This document shows positions 23,686 through 31,564 of a stretch of DNA of 64,000 nt, piece by piece. Source of the DNA: an uncultured bacterium (GTDB lineage: Bacteria > Bacteroidota > Bacteroidia > Bacteroidales > Bacteroidaceae); assembly GCA_905216025.1 (NCBI GenBank), contig CAJMSE010000002.1, forward strand, positions 62,001 through 126,000, read 5' to 3'. Each line of letters begins with the position of its first letter. The first letter of the stretch is position 1. The position numbers were made by a program, and so were the translations under genes. The notes under the pieces were generated by a model. The model was not told where the DNA came from. It saw nothing but the letters and a program-made list of their open reading frames with translations, and ran no database searches.

Positions 23686-24600
23686 GTGGAGCCGTTCAAC
23701 GTGTGCATATTAGGGTGTGGAAGTGCTTTGCCCACACTCCGGCATTACGCTTCTTCGCAGGTAGTTGAAGTGCGGAAGAAGCTTTTTCTGGTAGATTGCG
23801 GAGAGGGAACGCAGATGCAATTGCGCCGTTCCCATATCCGGTTTACGAGGATTAACCATATCTTTATTTCACATCTTCATGGCGATCATTGCCTTGGACT
23901 TATCGGCATGCTGTCCACTTTCGGCATGCTTGGCCGTACGGCACCGATGCATATATTTGCCACGGCGGAGTTGGGGCCGGTCATTGAGTCGGACCTTAAG
24001 GTGTTCTGCTCCGGTCTCGACTACGAGATATGCTTTCATCCGATTGACACAACGGTGAATGCGGTGATATATGAAGACCGCAGTATGACAGTTGAGACAA
24101 TCCCATTAGATCACCGTCTGCCATGTTGCGGCTTCCTGTTCCGTGAAAAACCGGTGCGGCCGCATATCCGGAGAGACATCATCGACATGTACGGAATACC
24201 GTTGAGTCAGATTGACAACATAAAAAACGGGCACGACTGGACCACTGAAGATGGGGACATCATACCCAATTCACGGCTTACATACCCGGCCGAGAGCCCC
24301 CGGAGCTATGCCTATTGCAGCGATACGAGGTATATGCCGAAGCTACATGAGATGATAAAGGGAGTGTCAACACTATACCATGAGAGTACCTATGGCAGTG
24401 ACAATATAAAGATGGCGGTCAAGTATAAGCATTCCACGGCAGAGGAAGCGGCAATGACTGCGCGTGATGCCGGTGCTGGAAAACTTATCCTCGGACACTA
24501 TTCCGCCCGTTATGAAGACGAGACCGTGCTGCTTGACGAGGCGCGGAGAGTGTTTGGCAACACGGTTCTGGCAGAGGAAATGGCTGTTTTTGATGTCTGA
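23686..24600 (+). CDS. rnz: Ribonuclease Z
   Basis: A 304-residue metallo-beta-lactamase-fold endonuclease that trims tRNA 3' ends. The zinc motif SHLHGDH is at 62-68, preceded by the LVDCGEGTQMQLRR segment; further ligands are in LDHRLPCCGF, YCSDT and GHYSARY. The length is typical of the short RNase Z. The start is a GTG at 23686, since no ATG fits the beginning of the fold (EPFNVCILGCGSALPT). It lies 25 bases behind the lipoprotein gene and probably ends the dapA operon. Confidence 0.95.
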   Translation: MEPFNVCILGCGSALPTLRHYASSQVVEVRKKLFLVDCGEGTQMQLRRSHIRFTRINHIFISHLHGDHCLGLIGMLSTFGMLGRTAPMHIFATAELGPVIESDLKVFCSGLDYEICFHPIDTTVNAVIYEDRSMTVETIPLDHRLPCCGFLFREKPVRPHIRRDIIDMYGIPLSQIDNIKNGHDWTTEDGDIIPNSRLTYPAESPRSYAYCSDTRYMPKLHEMIKGVSTLYHESTYGSDNIKMAVKYKHSTAEEAAMTARDAGAGKLILGHYSARYEDETVLLDEARRVFGNTVLAEEMAVFDV

Positions 24601-24644
24601 ACAACGAACCTGAGGCTTTTATATTGCATTTTAGGCGGAAATAT

Positions 24645-24675
24645 TTTGCCGTTTCATTATAAAATGTTATATTTG
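24645..24675 (+). promoter_or_regulatory. Bacteroidota promoter of the small secreted protein/L,D-transpeptidase operon
   Basis: -33 TTTG (24645-24648), 19-base spacer, -7 TATATTTG (24668-24675). A full-consensus match about 20 bases before the ATG at 24695. Confidence 0.85.
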
Positions 24676-24694
24676 CAAAAATAAAACAGAAAAT

Positions 24695-25009
24695 ATGGCA
24701 AAAGGACTACTCATATTATTATTTGTCTCAATGGCAACTGTATTTGCCCCTTCTTTGGCCATGGGGTCAGAGATGGAATCGGGCACTATTGAACAGGTAG
24801 ATGAGCGGAACATAAGCATCACAGTCAACCAGTCTTCCGTTCAGGTGACGGGGGCAAGCGGACTGACATTGGAGGTTGTCTCATTGACAGGTAAGCGGGT
24901 GATGACCGTTAAGATTGAAAGCCCGGCACAACGTGTTGAACTTAATGTACCCAAAGGTTGCTATATCCTGAAAATCGGCAAGGTTGTAAGAAAGGTCTCT
25001 ATCCGCTGA
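24695..25009 (+). CDS. Small secreted protein consisting of a signal peptide and a sorting-tail-like domain
   Basis: A 104-residue protein: a signal peptide (about 1-25, MAKGLLILLFVSMATVFAPSLAMG), a short linker, and a domain of about 60 residues (SVQVTGASGLTLEVVSLTGKRVMTVKIESPAQRVELNVPKGCYILKIGKVVRKVSIR). The latter looks like the Bacteroidota type A C-terminal sorting tail (pattern V-S-x-T-G-K-x-V, then P-K-G-x-Y-x-L-x-I-G). No cargo domain lies between signal and tail. It has its own consensus promoter and its 3' end overlaps the next gene by 52 bases. It may be a small exported protein in its own right, or a relic of a larger protein. The domain call is by eye. Confidence 0.68.
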   Translation: MAKGLLILLFVSMATVFAPSLAMGSEMESGTIEQVDERNISITVNQSSVQVTGASGLTLEVVSLTGKRVMTVKIESPAQRVELNVPKGCYILKIGKVVRKVSIR

Positions 25010-26544
25010 TAATCGCAGCGGGCTGCCTGTTGCTTGCCGCGGCCTGTGGGAATAAGGACCAAGACAAATACAGAGACATTACAATGGAGGCATTCTCAGA
25101 TTTGAGAATGCCACATTTGATATTTGATTCGCATAAGATAAGAAGCCGCATCGGATATCTTTGCCGTACCGATTTGGATACCATATCGGCAGATTATCAA
25201 ACCCGTTCATATTATAATAATGGCGGAGCGTTGCTTTGGATAGCACGTATCGGCATCGGTGGCAGGGCCGACAGCTTGCTGGCTGTCTTGAAGACGGTGG
25301 ACAAGATGGGCTTCACCAGGCGCTCTTTCGATGTCGATGAGATTGAAAGCGACTTGTCCCGCGTGCGTAATCTTGACTTTGATGATGGCGATAACTCGAT
25401 AAACGATGTCATGGCACGCCTTGAGTTCAGGCTCACCAAGTCATACCTGCGTTATGTAATAGGGCAGCGCTTCGGCTTTGTGAACCCTTATTACGTATTT
25501 AACAGGCTCGATTTGAAGGACAGCGACGACTCCCTGCGGCGTACAAATGTTTACAGGCGCTTGTTTGATATAGACATAGAGCGTCCTGACAAAGACTTTG
25601 CCGTTGCGGCTTTGCGCCGTGTACGGAATGACAGCGTTGGGGCATTCCTGCGCAGCATCCAGCCGGAGTCGGGCTTGTATTATAGGTTACAGCGTGAGCT
25701 TGACGGCAAGTCAGACCATGCCGCCCGCATGAAGATACTCTGCAATATGGAGCGTTGCCGCTGGAGGAAGACCGGAGTGCCTGACACTACGGGCAAGTTT
25801 ATCGTTGTAAACGTGCCTGCTTACAGCCTGTATGCCTATGGCGGGGACGATGTCATGGAGATGCGCATAGGGTGCGGGGCAATGAAGACCAAGACGCCGC
25901 TGCTCATTAGTGCCATCAACCGTATGGATGTCAACCCTGTATGGAATATCCCTTACAGTATAATATCAAAGGAAGTGGCTCCCCATGCCGGGGATATTTC
26001 ATATTTTGAACGGAACCGTTACTATGTTGTAGAGAAGTCGACTGGCGACCATGTCGATCCGGAGGAGATGACTCCGGCTATGTTCAAGTCCGGAAGGTAT
26101 GCCGTGATACAGGAGGGTGGGGAAGGCAACTCGCTCGGACGGATAATCTTCAGGTTTCCCAATAATTTCTCAGTATACCTTCACGATACATCGAGCAGCG
26201 GGGTTTTCAACCGTGAAAACCGCAGCGTGTCGCACGGTTGCGTGAGGGTGCAACGCCCCTTTGACCTTGCTCTGTTCCTGCTCGGCGATGCCGACGAGTG
26301 GCTGATAGACAAGCTGCGCATATCTATGGACATGAAACCGGAGACCGACCGCGGCCGGAAGTTCATGCGGCGCGAGCCCGAAGATACGCGCCTGGTGCAT
26401 TCCCTGAAGGTCGCTCCGGCCATTCCGGTGTTCATCACATACTATACGATGTATCCCGGCAAGGACGGTAGCCTGTGTTCTTATCCCGATGTATATGGTT
26501 ACGACAAGGTGATGAGCAACCATATTAAACCTTTCATGAAATAA
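24958..26544 (+). CDS. L,D-transpeptidase (YkuD-fold) lipoprotein
   Basis: A 528-residue protein with a lipoprotein-type signal peptide (LIIAAGCLLLAAACGNK, likely lipidated Cys30) and a C-terminal YkuD catalytic domain (about 280-500) containing HD and SVSHGCVRVQRP with catalytic Cys428. The order matches the long YcbB/LdtD type, in which a helical region precedes the catalytic domain. It forms 3-3 peptidoglycan cross-links or attaches proteins to the wall in the periplasm. The start is unusual: the only in-frame ATG, 24958, lies 52 bases inside the previous gene, and no ATG, GTG or TTG exists between it and the hydrophobic core. Translation is thus likely coupled to the upstream gene. It is followed 14 bases later by an ECF sigma gene. 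Confidence 0.85.
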   Translation: MLYPENRQGCKKGLYPLIIAAGCLLLAAACGNKDQDKYRDITMEAFSDLRMPHLIFDSHKIRSRIGYLCRTDLDTISADYQTRSYYNNGGALLWIARIGIGGRADSLLAVLKTVDKMGFTRRSFDVDEIESDLSRVRNLDFDDGDNSINDVMARLEFRLTKSYLRYVIGQRFGFVNPYYVFNRLDLKDSDDSLRRTNVYRRLFDIDIERPDKDFAVAALRRVRNDSVGAFLRSIQPESGLYYRLQRELDGKSDHAARMKILCNMERCRWRKTGVPDTTGKFIVVNVPAYSLYAYGGDDVMEMRIGCGAMKTKTPLLISAINRMDVNPVWNIPYSIISKEVAPHAGDISYFERNRYYVVEKSTGDHVDPEEMTPAMFKSGRYAVIQEGGEGNSLGRIIFRFPNNFSVYLHDTSSSGVFNRENRSVSHGCVRVQRPFDLALFLLGDADEWLIDKLRISMDMKPETDRGRKFMRREPEDTRLVHSLKVAPAIPVFITYYTMYPGKDGSLCSYPDVYGYDKVMSNHIKPFMK

Positions 26545-26558
26545 ACCGTCAAATAACC

Positions 26559-27104
26559 GTGGATAAATACGATGAAAGCCAGATAGTATCGTTATTGTCG
26601 GAGCCAAAGACACGTCGGCGTGCCTTTGACTCGATGGTCCGTCGGTATAGTGAGCAGATATACTGGCAGATACGCCGTATCGTCCTTTCGCACGATGATA
26701 CGGACGATATAATGCAGAATGTCTTTATGAAAGCATGGCTTAATATAGATACGTTCCGTAACGATTCGAAGCTATCCACGTGGCTGTATCGCATAGCACT
26801 GAACGAAAGTCTTGACTTCATACGCAAGCGCAAGGATATTGTCAGCAGCGATGCCAGCGACCCGTCGGTTGCCGGAGCCCTGCTTTCCGACAGGTATTTC
26901 GATGGCGATGAGGCACAGGCCATGTTGCAGGAGGCCATTTCCAAGCTGCCTCCCGTACAACGAAACGTGTTCAACATGCGTTATTATGACGAGATGAAAT
27001 ATAGCGAAATGAGCAGTATTCTCAAGACATCGGAGGGGGCATTGAAGGCTTCATACCATATAGCAGTAAAGAAAATATCCGACTATTTTAAGGAGCGTGA
27101 TTAA
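26559..27104 (+). CDS. ECF-type RNA polymerase sigma factor
   Basis: A 181-residue sigma-70 factor with only regions 2 and 4, the ECF layout. Region 2 (about 25-95) shows DDTDDIMQNVFMKAWLNIDTFRNDSKLSTWLYRIALNESLDFIRKRK; region 4 (about 120-178) shows LPPVQRNVFNMRYYDEMKYSEMSSILKTSEGALKASYHIAVKKI. The start is a GTG at 26559. It is followed by a small single-pass protein and a Spy-like periplasmic protein, an arrangement frequent in Bacteroidota where the second gene acts as an anti-sigma factor. It starts 14 bases behind the L,D-transpeptidase, so a cell-envelope stress role is a reasonable inference. Confidence 0.92.
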   Translation: MDKYDESQIVSLLSEPKTRRRAFDSMVRRYSEQIYWQIRRIVLSHDDTDDIMQNVFMKAWLNIDTFRNDSKLSTWLYRIALNESLDFIRKRKDIVSSDASDPSVAGALLSDRYFDGDEAQAMLQEAISKLPPVQRNVFNMRYYDEMKYSEMSSILKTSEGALKASYHIAVKKISDYFKERD

Positions 27105-27139
27105 ACTTTAGGCAGGTTTCTGCATCAAAAAGGAAAAGG

Positions 27140-27514
27140 ATGTATATGTTGAATAAAGATAAGTACATAAGGGAGAGGTTCGGAAAAGAGAACCATTTTC
27201 GTGTGCCCGAAGGCTATTTCGACGGTTTTGCTGACCGTATGAGCAAGAGGATGCAGGATGATGAGTCTGTAAGGGTGAAGTCTCGGATGTTCATGATGCG
27301 GTCGTTGCGCCCGTTGTTGTCTGCAGCATGCGTAAGCATTGCCGTTATGGGTGCGGTCGTATATTTTTCAAAGGCCGGCCTGTCGGATAATGTCGGGGTC
27401 GCTGATGATGTTGTGGCACATACTGCCGGAACCATGTATACGGCGGAAGATGCAGTCATCGACTATGCGATGATGGACAATACCGATATATATGCATGTC
27501 TTTTGAGTGAGTAG
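27140..27514 (+). CDS. Small single-pass membrane protein, possible anti-sigma factor
   Basis: A 124-residue protein with a cytoplasmic N-terminal part containing the Bacteroidales motif FRVPEGYFDGFADRMSKRM (about residues 20-38), one membrane helix (about 55-77, RPLLSAACVSIAVMGAVVYF) and a short acidic outer tail. Proteins with this motif and layout regularly follow ECF sigma genes in this order and are presumed anti-sigma factors, although no zinc-binding HxxxCxxC is present here. Starts at 27140 or three codons later (MLNKDKY) are both possible; a GA-rich AAGGAAAAGG precedes them. The gene lies 35 bases downstream of the sigma factor. Confidence 0.72.
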   Translation: MYMLNKDKYIRERFGKENHFRVPEGYFDGFADRMSKRMQDDESVRVKSRMFMMRSLRPLLSAACVSIAVMGAVVYFSKAGLSDNVGVADDVVAHTAGTMYTAEDAVIDYAMMDNTDIYACLLSE

Positions 27515-27529
27515 AAAGGAGATCGTAAT

Positions 27530-27979
27530 ATGAGGAGACTGAGTTGTTTGATAATCGTTCTGATACTGGCGCTTACCGCAGGTGCTCAGAACAAGAAGCC
27601 TAACGGAGGGCTTTCACGTGAGAAGTTCAATGCCGAGATGCAGCAGTTCATCATCAAGGAGGCGTGTCTTACCCCTAAGGAGGCAGAGATGTTCATTCCC
27701 ATATATAATGAGATGCTTCAGAAGCAGCGGTCGCGTTTCGACAAGATGAGAAAGATATGGAGGCATAAGCCGAAGAATGAGGCAGCCTGCCTTGAGGTCA
27801 TTAAGGAGCGGGACAAGCTGGATCTCGAGTTAAAGCGTATCCAGCAGTCATACCATAATAAGCTGCTTGCTGTGATTCCGGCTCAGAAACTCTTTGACGT
27901 AATAAAGGCGGAAGAACGTTTCCACCGCGGAATGCTGCGCAAATACGGCGGTAACCGTCCGCCGAAAGAAAAGAAATGA
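27530..27979 (+). CDS. Spy/CpxP-like periplasmic protein
   Basis: A 149-residue exported protein with a signal peptide (about 1-19, ending AGA-Q) and an all-helical mature part. The pattern ACLTPKEAEMFIPIYNEMLQKQRSRFDKM, a basic middle and IPAQKLFDVIKAEERFHRGMLRKY resembles the LTxxQ-type helices of Spy, CpxP and ZraP chaperone-like proteins. It has a clear Shine-Dalgarno (GAAAGGAG) six to nine bases before the ATG. It is the third gene of the ECF trio, probably a sensor or target of that regulation. The similarity is at the level of pattern, so the family assignment is moderate. Confidence 0.75.
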   Translation: MRRLSCLIIVLILALTAGAQNKKPNGGLSREKFNAEMQQFIIKEACLTPKEAEMFIPIYNEMLQKQRSRFDKMRKIWRHKPKNEAACLEVIKERDKLDLELKRIQQSYHNKLLAVIPAQKLFDVIKAEERFHRGMLRKYGGNRPPKEKK

Positions 27980-28004
27980 AGCCCGGCGGGGATAGCCGGT
28001 GCAT

Positions 28005-28655
28005 TCAGCTTAGTTTTGAATTGTCCATTATCTTGGGACAGATATCCGATAAACCACACTTCTCACAGTGTGGTTTTCTTGATGTACAGACATACCTTCC
28101 ATGCAGGAGAATCCAGTGATGAGCGTCAGGAATGTCCTCTTCAGGTATGTGTTTCATGAGTTCTTTCTCTACCTTATACGGAGTGTCGGCGGTCTTCGGC
28201 ACGAGACCGAGTCTGTGGCTGACGCGAAACACATGCGTGTCTACAGCCATGGTTGGCTTTCCGAATGCCACGGCCTGTATAACGTTTGCCGTCTTCCGTC
28301 CCACGCCGGGGAGCGCAAGCAGTTCATCCAGTCCAGAGGGCACCATGCCGCCGTGTCTTTCCACCAAGGCCTTGGCCATCTCAGCAAGATGCCTTGCCTT
28401 TGCGTTAGGATAGGAAACACTCTTCACGTATTCCAAAATTTCGTCTGCTCCGGCCTCGGCAAGGCTCTCTGCCGTAGGGTATCTGTTGAAGAGGGCAGGG
28501 GTCACTTGGTTGACGCGCTTGTCTGTGCATTGTGCGCTCAGTATCACGGCTACAAGCAGCTGGAATATGCTTCCGAACTCAAGTTCGGTGTTCACCACCG
28601 GCATCTCCTTCCTGAAGTATTCAAGTACCCTGCTGTATCTCTCTTCTTTCCTCAT
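28005..28655 (-). CDS. nth: Endonuclease III
   Basis: A 216-residue DNA glycosylase/AP lyase that removes oxidised pyrimidines. It has the helix-hairpin-helix LPGVGRKTANV with catalytic Lys121, the catalytic Asp139 in AVDTHVFRV, and a C-terminal [4Fe-4S] site Cys190, Cys197, Cys200 and Cys206 with the canonical 6-2-5 spacing. The length is normal. It is convergent to the Spy-like operon with only 25 bases between stops, and a hairpin that could terminate the plus-strand operon lies inside its 3' end (28051-28077). Confidence 0.96.
   Translation of the reverse strand: MRKEERYSRVLEYFRKEMPVVNTELEFGSIFQLLVAVILSAQCTDKRVNQVTPALFNRYPTAESLAEAGADEILEYVKSVSYPNAKARHLAEMAKALVERHGGMVPSGLDELLALPGVGRKTANVIQAVAFGKPTMAVDTHVFRVSHRLGLVPKTADTPYKVEKELMKHIPEEDIPDAHHWILLHGRYVCTSRKPHCEKCGLSDICPKIMDNSKLS
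28051..28080 (+). terminator. Probable plus-strand terminator embedded in the 3' end of nth
   Basis: AAACCACACT (28051-28060) and AGTGTGGTTT (28067-28076), perfect 10-base arms with a 6-base loop, followed by TCTT. It lies 72 bases after the stop of the Spy-like gene, inside the coding sequence for the nth iron-sulphur site. Confidence 0.5.
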
Positions 28656-28680
28656 TTCCGTAGTTGCATTCTATAAGCAG

Positions 28681-28721
28681 GAAAGAGGAAACTGCATGCC
28701 TTGGCGTGCGCTTCCTCTTTC
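28681..28721 (-). terminator. Hairpin after valS
   Basis: GAAAGAGGAA / TTCCTCTTTC perfect 10-base arms, 12 bases beyond the valS stop and 26 bases before the nth start. It could end valS transcription or partly separate nth from valS. There is no long T-run. Confidence 0.6.
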
Positions 28722-28732
28722 CCTGTGTGTTG

Positions 28733-31372
28733 TTATTTGCTTCTCAGTGCGGCGAGAGAATCCTTAATCGCTGCAATCTTCTCCTCGCTGTCGCTCTGCT
28801 TCTTGCGCTCAAGGCTGACGACAGCCTCGGGTGCATGTGCGACAAACTTCTCGTTTGCAAGCTTCTTCTTCACGGAGGCAAGGAAGCCTTCGAGATGCTT
28901 CAGTTGCGCTTCCAGCTTCTCAATCTCCGCTTCTATGTCTATCATGTCTCCCACGGGAACGGCAAACTCGTCCGTGCCGACCATGAAGGCGGATGCCGTT
29001 GAGTCTTTCTCGGCCACGGTCTCGATGGCGTTGAGGTTGGCCATCTTCGACACTACGCTGTTGTAAGCCTCAAATCTGTTCGTGCCGAGAACCTGCAGCG
29101 TGAGTCCCTCTTTGGGAGCTATGTTCTTCTGGTTGCGCACCGTGCGCACGCCTCCCACAATCTGCTTGATGCTTTCGATGTCAGAAATAATTGTCTCGTC
29201 TTCTGCTGTTACGGCCGGAACCTCAAGCTTGTCTTTCATGATAGACTCGCCCTCGCTCCGCTCACAGATATGCTGCCAGAGCTCTTCCGTGATGAAAGGC
29301 ATGAACGGGTGCAGCATCTTCAGCAGCGTTTCGAAGAACGATATTGTGGCGTCGTACGTCTTGCGGTCTATCGGCTGGCCGTAGGCCGGCTTGATCATCT
29401 CAAGATACCAGCTTGAGAACTCGTCCCAGAAGAGGCGGTACACGGCCATGAGGGCTTCGCTGATGCGGTATTTACGGAACATGTCGTCTATCTCGGCGTT
29501 CGTCTGGCGCAGTTTAGCCTCAAACCATTTTGTGGCTATCGCGTTTGCCTCAGGCTGCTCTCCGTCGGCCACGGTCCAGCCTTTTACGAGGCGAAAGGCA
29601 TTCCAAATCTTGTTGTTGAAGTTGCGGCCCTGCTCGCAGAGGCTTTCGTCGAAGAGAATGTCGTTGCCCGCAGGTGCAGACAGCATCATGCCCATGCGCA
29701 CGCCGTCGGCGCCGTACTTGTCTATCAGTTGCAGCGGGTCGGGTGAGTTGCCGAGGCTCTTCGACATCTTGCGGCCGAGTTTGTCGCGCACGATTCCGGT
29801 GAAATACACGTTCTTGAACGGCATCGTGCCGCGGTATTCATATCCGGCCATAATCATTCTGGCAACCCAGAAGAAGATGATGTCCGGTCCGGTGACAAGG
29901 TCGCTTGTCGGATAGTAATACTTTATGTCGTCGTTCTCAGGGTTGTTGACGCCGTCGAATACCGACATGGGCCACAGCCAGCTCGAGAACCACGTGTCGA
30001 GGCAGTCGTTGTCCTGATCGAGGCAGTCGTCTGTCAGTGCGCCGTTCTTTTCTTGTGCCATGGCGAGCGCCTTCTCGCGGGTCTCGGCAACGACGAAGTC
30101 GCGCTTGCCGTCGGCCGTGGTGAAGTAGTAGGCCGGTATGCGGTGTCCCCACCACAGCTGGCGGCTGATGCACCAGTCCTTGATGTTCTCGAGCCAGTGG
30201 CGGTATGTGTTCTTGTATTTTGTCGGGTAGAACTTAATCTCGTCGTTCATCACCGGCGGCAAAGCGATATCGGCAAAGTGCTTCATCGACAGGAACCACT
30301 GTGTAGACAACTTCGGCTCGATAGGTACATTGGTGCGCTCGGAGAATCCCACCTTGTTGGTGTAGTCCTCGACCTTCTCCATGAGTCCGGCCTCGGTGAG
30401 GTCTTTCTCTATCTTGACGCGTACGTCCATGCGGTCCATGCCTACATAGAGTCCTGCTGCATCGCTTATCGTTCCGTTGTCGTTGAAGATGTCTATGGTC
30501 TCGAGGTTGTGCTTCAGACCGAGTGCGTGGTCGTTGATGTCGTGTGCCGGGGTGACCTTCAGGCAGCCCGTACCGAACTCGATGTCCACATAGTCGTCCT
30601 CAATCACCGGTATCCTGCGGCCCACCAGCGGCACGATGACATGCTTGCCCCTGAGCCACTTGTTCTTGGGGTCGTTGGGGTTGATGCACATTGCGGTGTC
30701 GCCCATGATGGTTTCAGGGCGTGTCGTGGCCACCACGGCATACTTGCCGGGCTCGCCGTCGACCATGTAGCGCAGGTAGTAGAGCTTCGACTGCTCCTCC
30801 TTGTATATCACTTCTTCGTCCGAGAGCGCCGTCTGAGCCTTCGGATCCCAGTTTACCATGCGCACACCTCTATATATAAGACCCTTTTCATACAGGTCGC
30901 AGAAAACCTTTATCACACCCGTGGAGCGGCAGTCGTCCATGGTGAAGGCCGTGCGGTCCCAGTCGCAGCTTGCTCCGAGGCGGCGCAGCTGCTTCAGAAT
31001 GATGCCTCCGTGCTCGTTGGTCCAGTCCCACACATGCTTGAGGAATTCCTCGCGGGTGAGGTCCGATTTCTTTATGCCCTCCTGTGCCAGCTTGTTCACC
31101 ACTTTTGCCTCCGTCGCGATTGCGGCGTGGTCGGTGCCGGGAACCCAGCATGCGTTCTTTCCCTCCATGCGCGCCCTGCGCACGAGGATGTCCTGGATGG
31201 TGTTGTTGAGCATGTGGCCCATGTGCAGTATGCCCGTCACGTTTGGCGGCGGGATAACAATCGTGTAGGGTTTGCGACTGTCGGGCTTGCTGCTGAAAAG
31301 TTTATTGTCAAGCCAATACTGATACCATTTCGACTCCACTGCTTGCGGGTCGTATTTGCTTGCTAATTCCAT
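28733..31372 (-). CDS. valS: Valine--tRNA ligase
   Basis: An 879-residue class Ia synthetase that charges tRNA-Val. It has the HIGH-type motif HMGH at 50-53 preceded by PPPNVTGIL, a CP1 editing domain (TTRPETIMGDTA ... THPAHD-like KVTPAHDIND), the WCISRQLWWGHRIPAYY core, the KMSKS motif in GRKMSKSLGNSPDP, and the C-terminal coiled coil typical of ValRS (IDIEAEIEKLEAQLKHLEGFLASVKKKL). The length is standard. The minus-strand box TAATTTTG (31412-31419) is a plausible -7 element. It is divergent from a sigma-70 gene. Confidence 0.97.
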   Translation of the reverse strand: MELASKYDPQAVESKWYQYWLDNKLFSSKPDSRKPYTIVIPPPNVTGILHMGHMLNNTIQDILVRRARMEGKNACWVPGTDHAAIATEAKVVNKLAQEGIKKSDLTREEFLKHVWDWTNEHGGIILKQLRRLGASCDWDRTAFTMDDCRSTGVIKVFCDLYEKGLIYRGVRMVNWDPKAQTALSDEEVIYKEEQSKLYYLRYMVDGEPGKYAVVATTRPETIMGDTAMCINPNDPKNKWLRGKHVIVPLVGRRIPVIEDDYVDIEFGTGCLKVTPAHDINDHALGLKHNLETIDIFNDNGTISDAAGLYVGMDRMDVRVKIEKDLTEAGLMEKVEDYTNKVGFSERTNVPIEPKLSTQWFLSMKHFADIALPPVMNDEIKFYPTKYKNTYRHWLENIKDWCISRQLWWGHRIPAYYFTTADGKRDFVVAETREKALAMAQEKNGALTDDCLDQDNDCLDTWFSSWLWPMSVFDGVNNPENDDIKYYYPTSDLVTGPDIIFFWVARMIMAGYEYRGTMPFKNVYFTGIVRDKLGRKMSKSLGNSPDPLQLIDKYGADGVRMGMMLSAPAGNDILFDESLCEQGRNFNNKIWNAFRLVKGWTVADGEQPEANAIATKWFEAKLRQTNAEIDDMFRKYRISEALMAVYRLFWDEFSSWYLEMIKPAYGQPIDRKTYDATISFFETLLKMLHPFMPFITEELWQHICERSEGESIMKDKLEVPAVTAEDETIISDIESIKQIVGGVRTVRNQKNIAPKEGLTLQVLGTNRFEAYNSVVSKMANLNAIETVAEKDSTASAFMVGTDEFAVPVGDMIDIEAEIEKLEAQLKHLEGFLASVKKKLANEKFVAHAPEAVVSLERKKQSDSEEKIAAIKDSLAALRSK

Positions 31373-31411
31373 AATTATATATTGTTTTTATTTTATCGGC
31401 GTAAAACAATG

Positions 31412-31419
31412 CAAAATTA
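31412..31419 (-). promoter_or_regulatory. Possible -7 box for valS
   Basis: Minus-strand TAATTTTG, 40 bases before the valS ATG. A one-mismatch -33 (TTCG, 31440-31443) lies 20 bases upstream. Confidence 0.5.
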
Positions 31420-31499
31420 CTGAAAAAACATTGGAAAAACGAATACTTCAATTAAAATGTGACGCTTGCCGATTTAATATTTAATAAGCGGTGAAAGTG

Positions 31500-31530
31500 T
31501 TGTTTAATCGGATTATTATTTGTATTTTTG
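31500..31530 (+). promoter_or_regulatory. Bacteroidota promoter of the second sigma-70 gene
   Basis: TTG (31500-31502), 20-base spacer, -7 TATTTTTG (31523-31530). Transcription would start near 31537, which supports the ATG at 31565. Confidence 0.7.
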
Positions 31531-31564
31531 TGTTGAGAATAAACGAATAAAACTTATTGTGACC

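Noticed and set aside
27983..27999. CCGGC/GCCGG hairpin between the Spy-like gene and nth
   Set aside because: Only five base pairs and no T-run, so not called a terminator.
30053..31366. Long plus-strand ORF (437 codons) opposite valS
   Set aside because: It is a shadow of the highly biased valS codons, with no recognisable domains; valS is certain.
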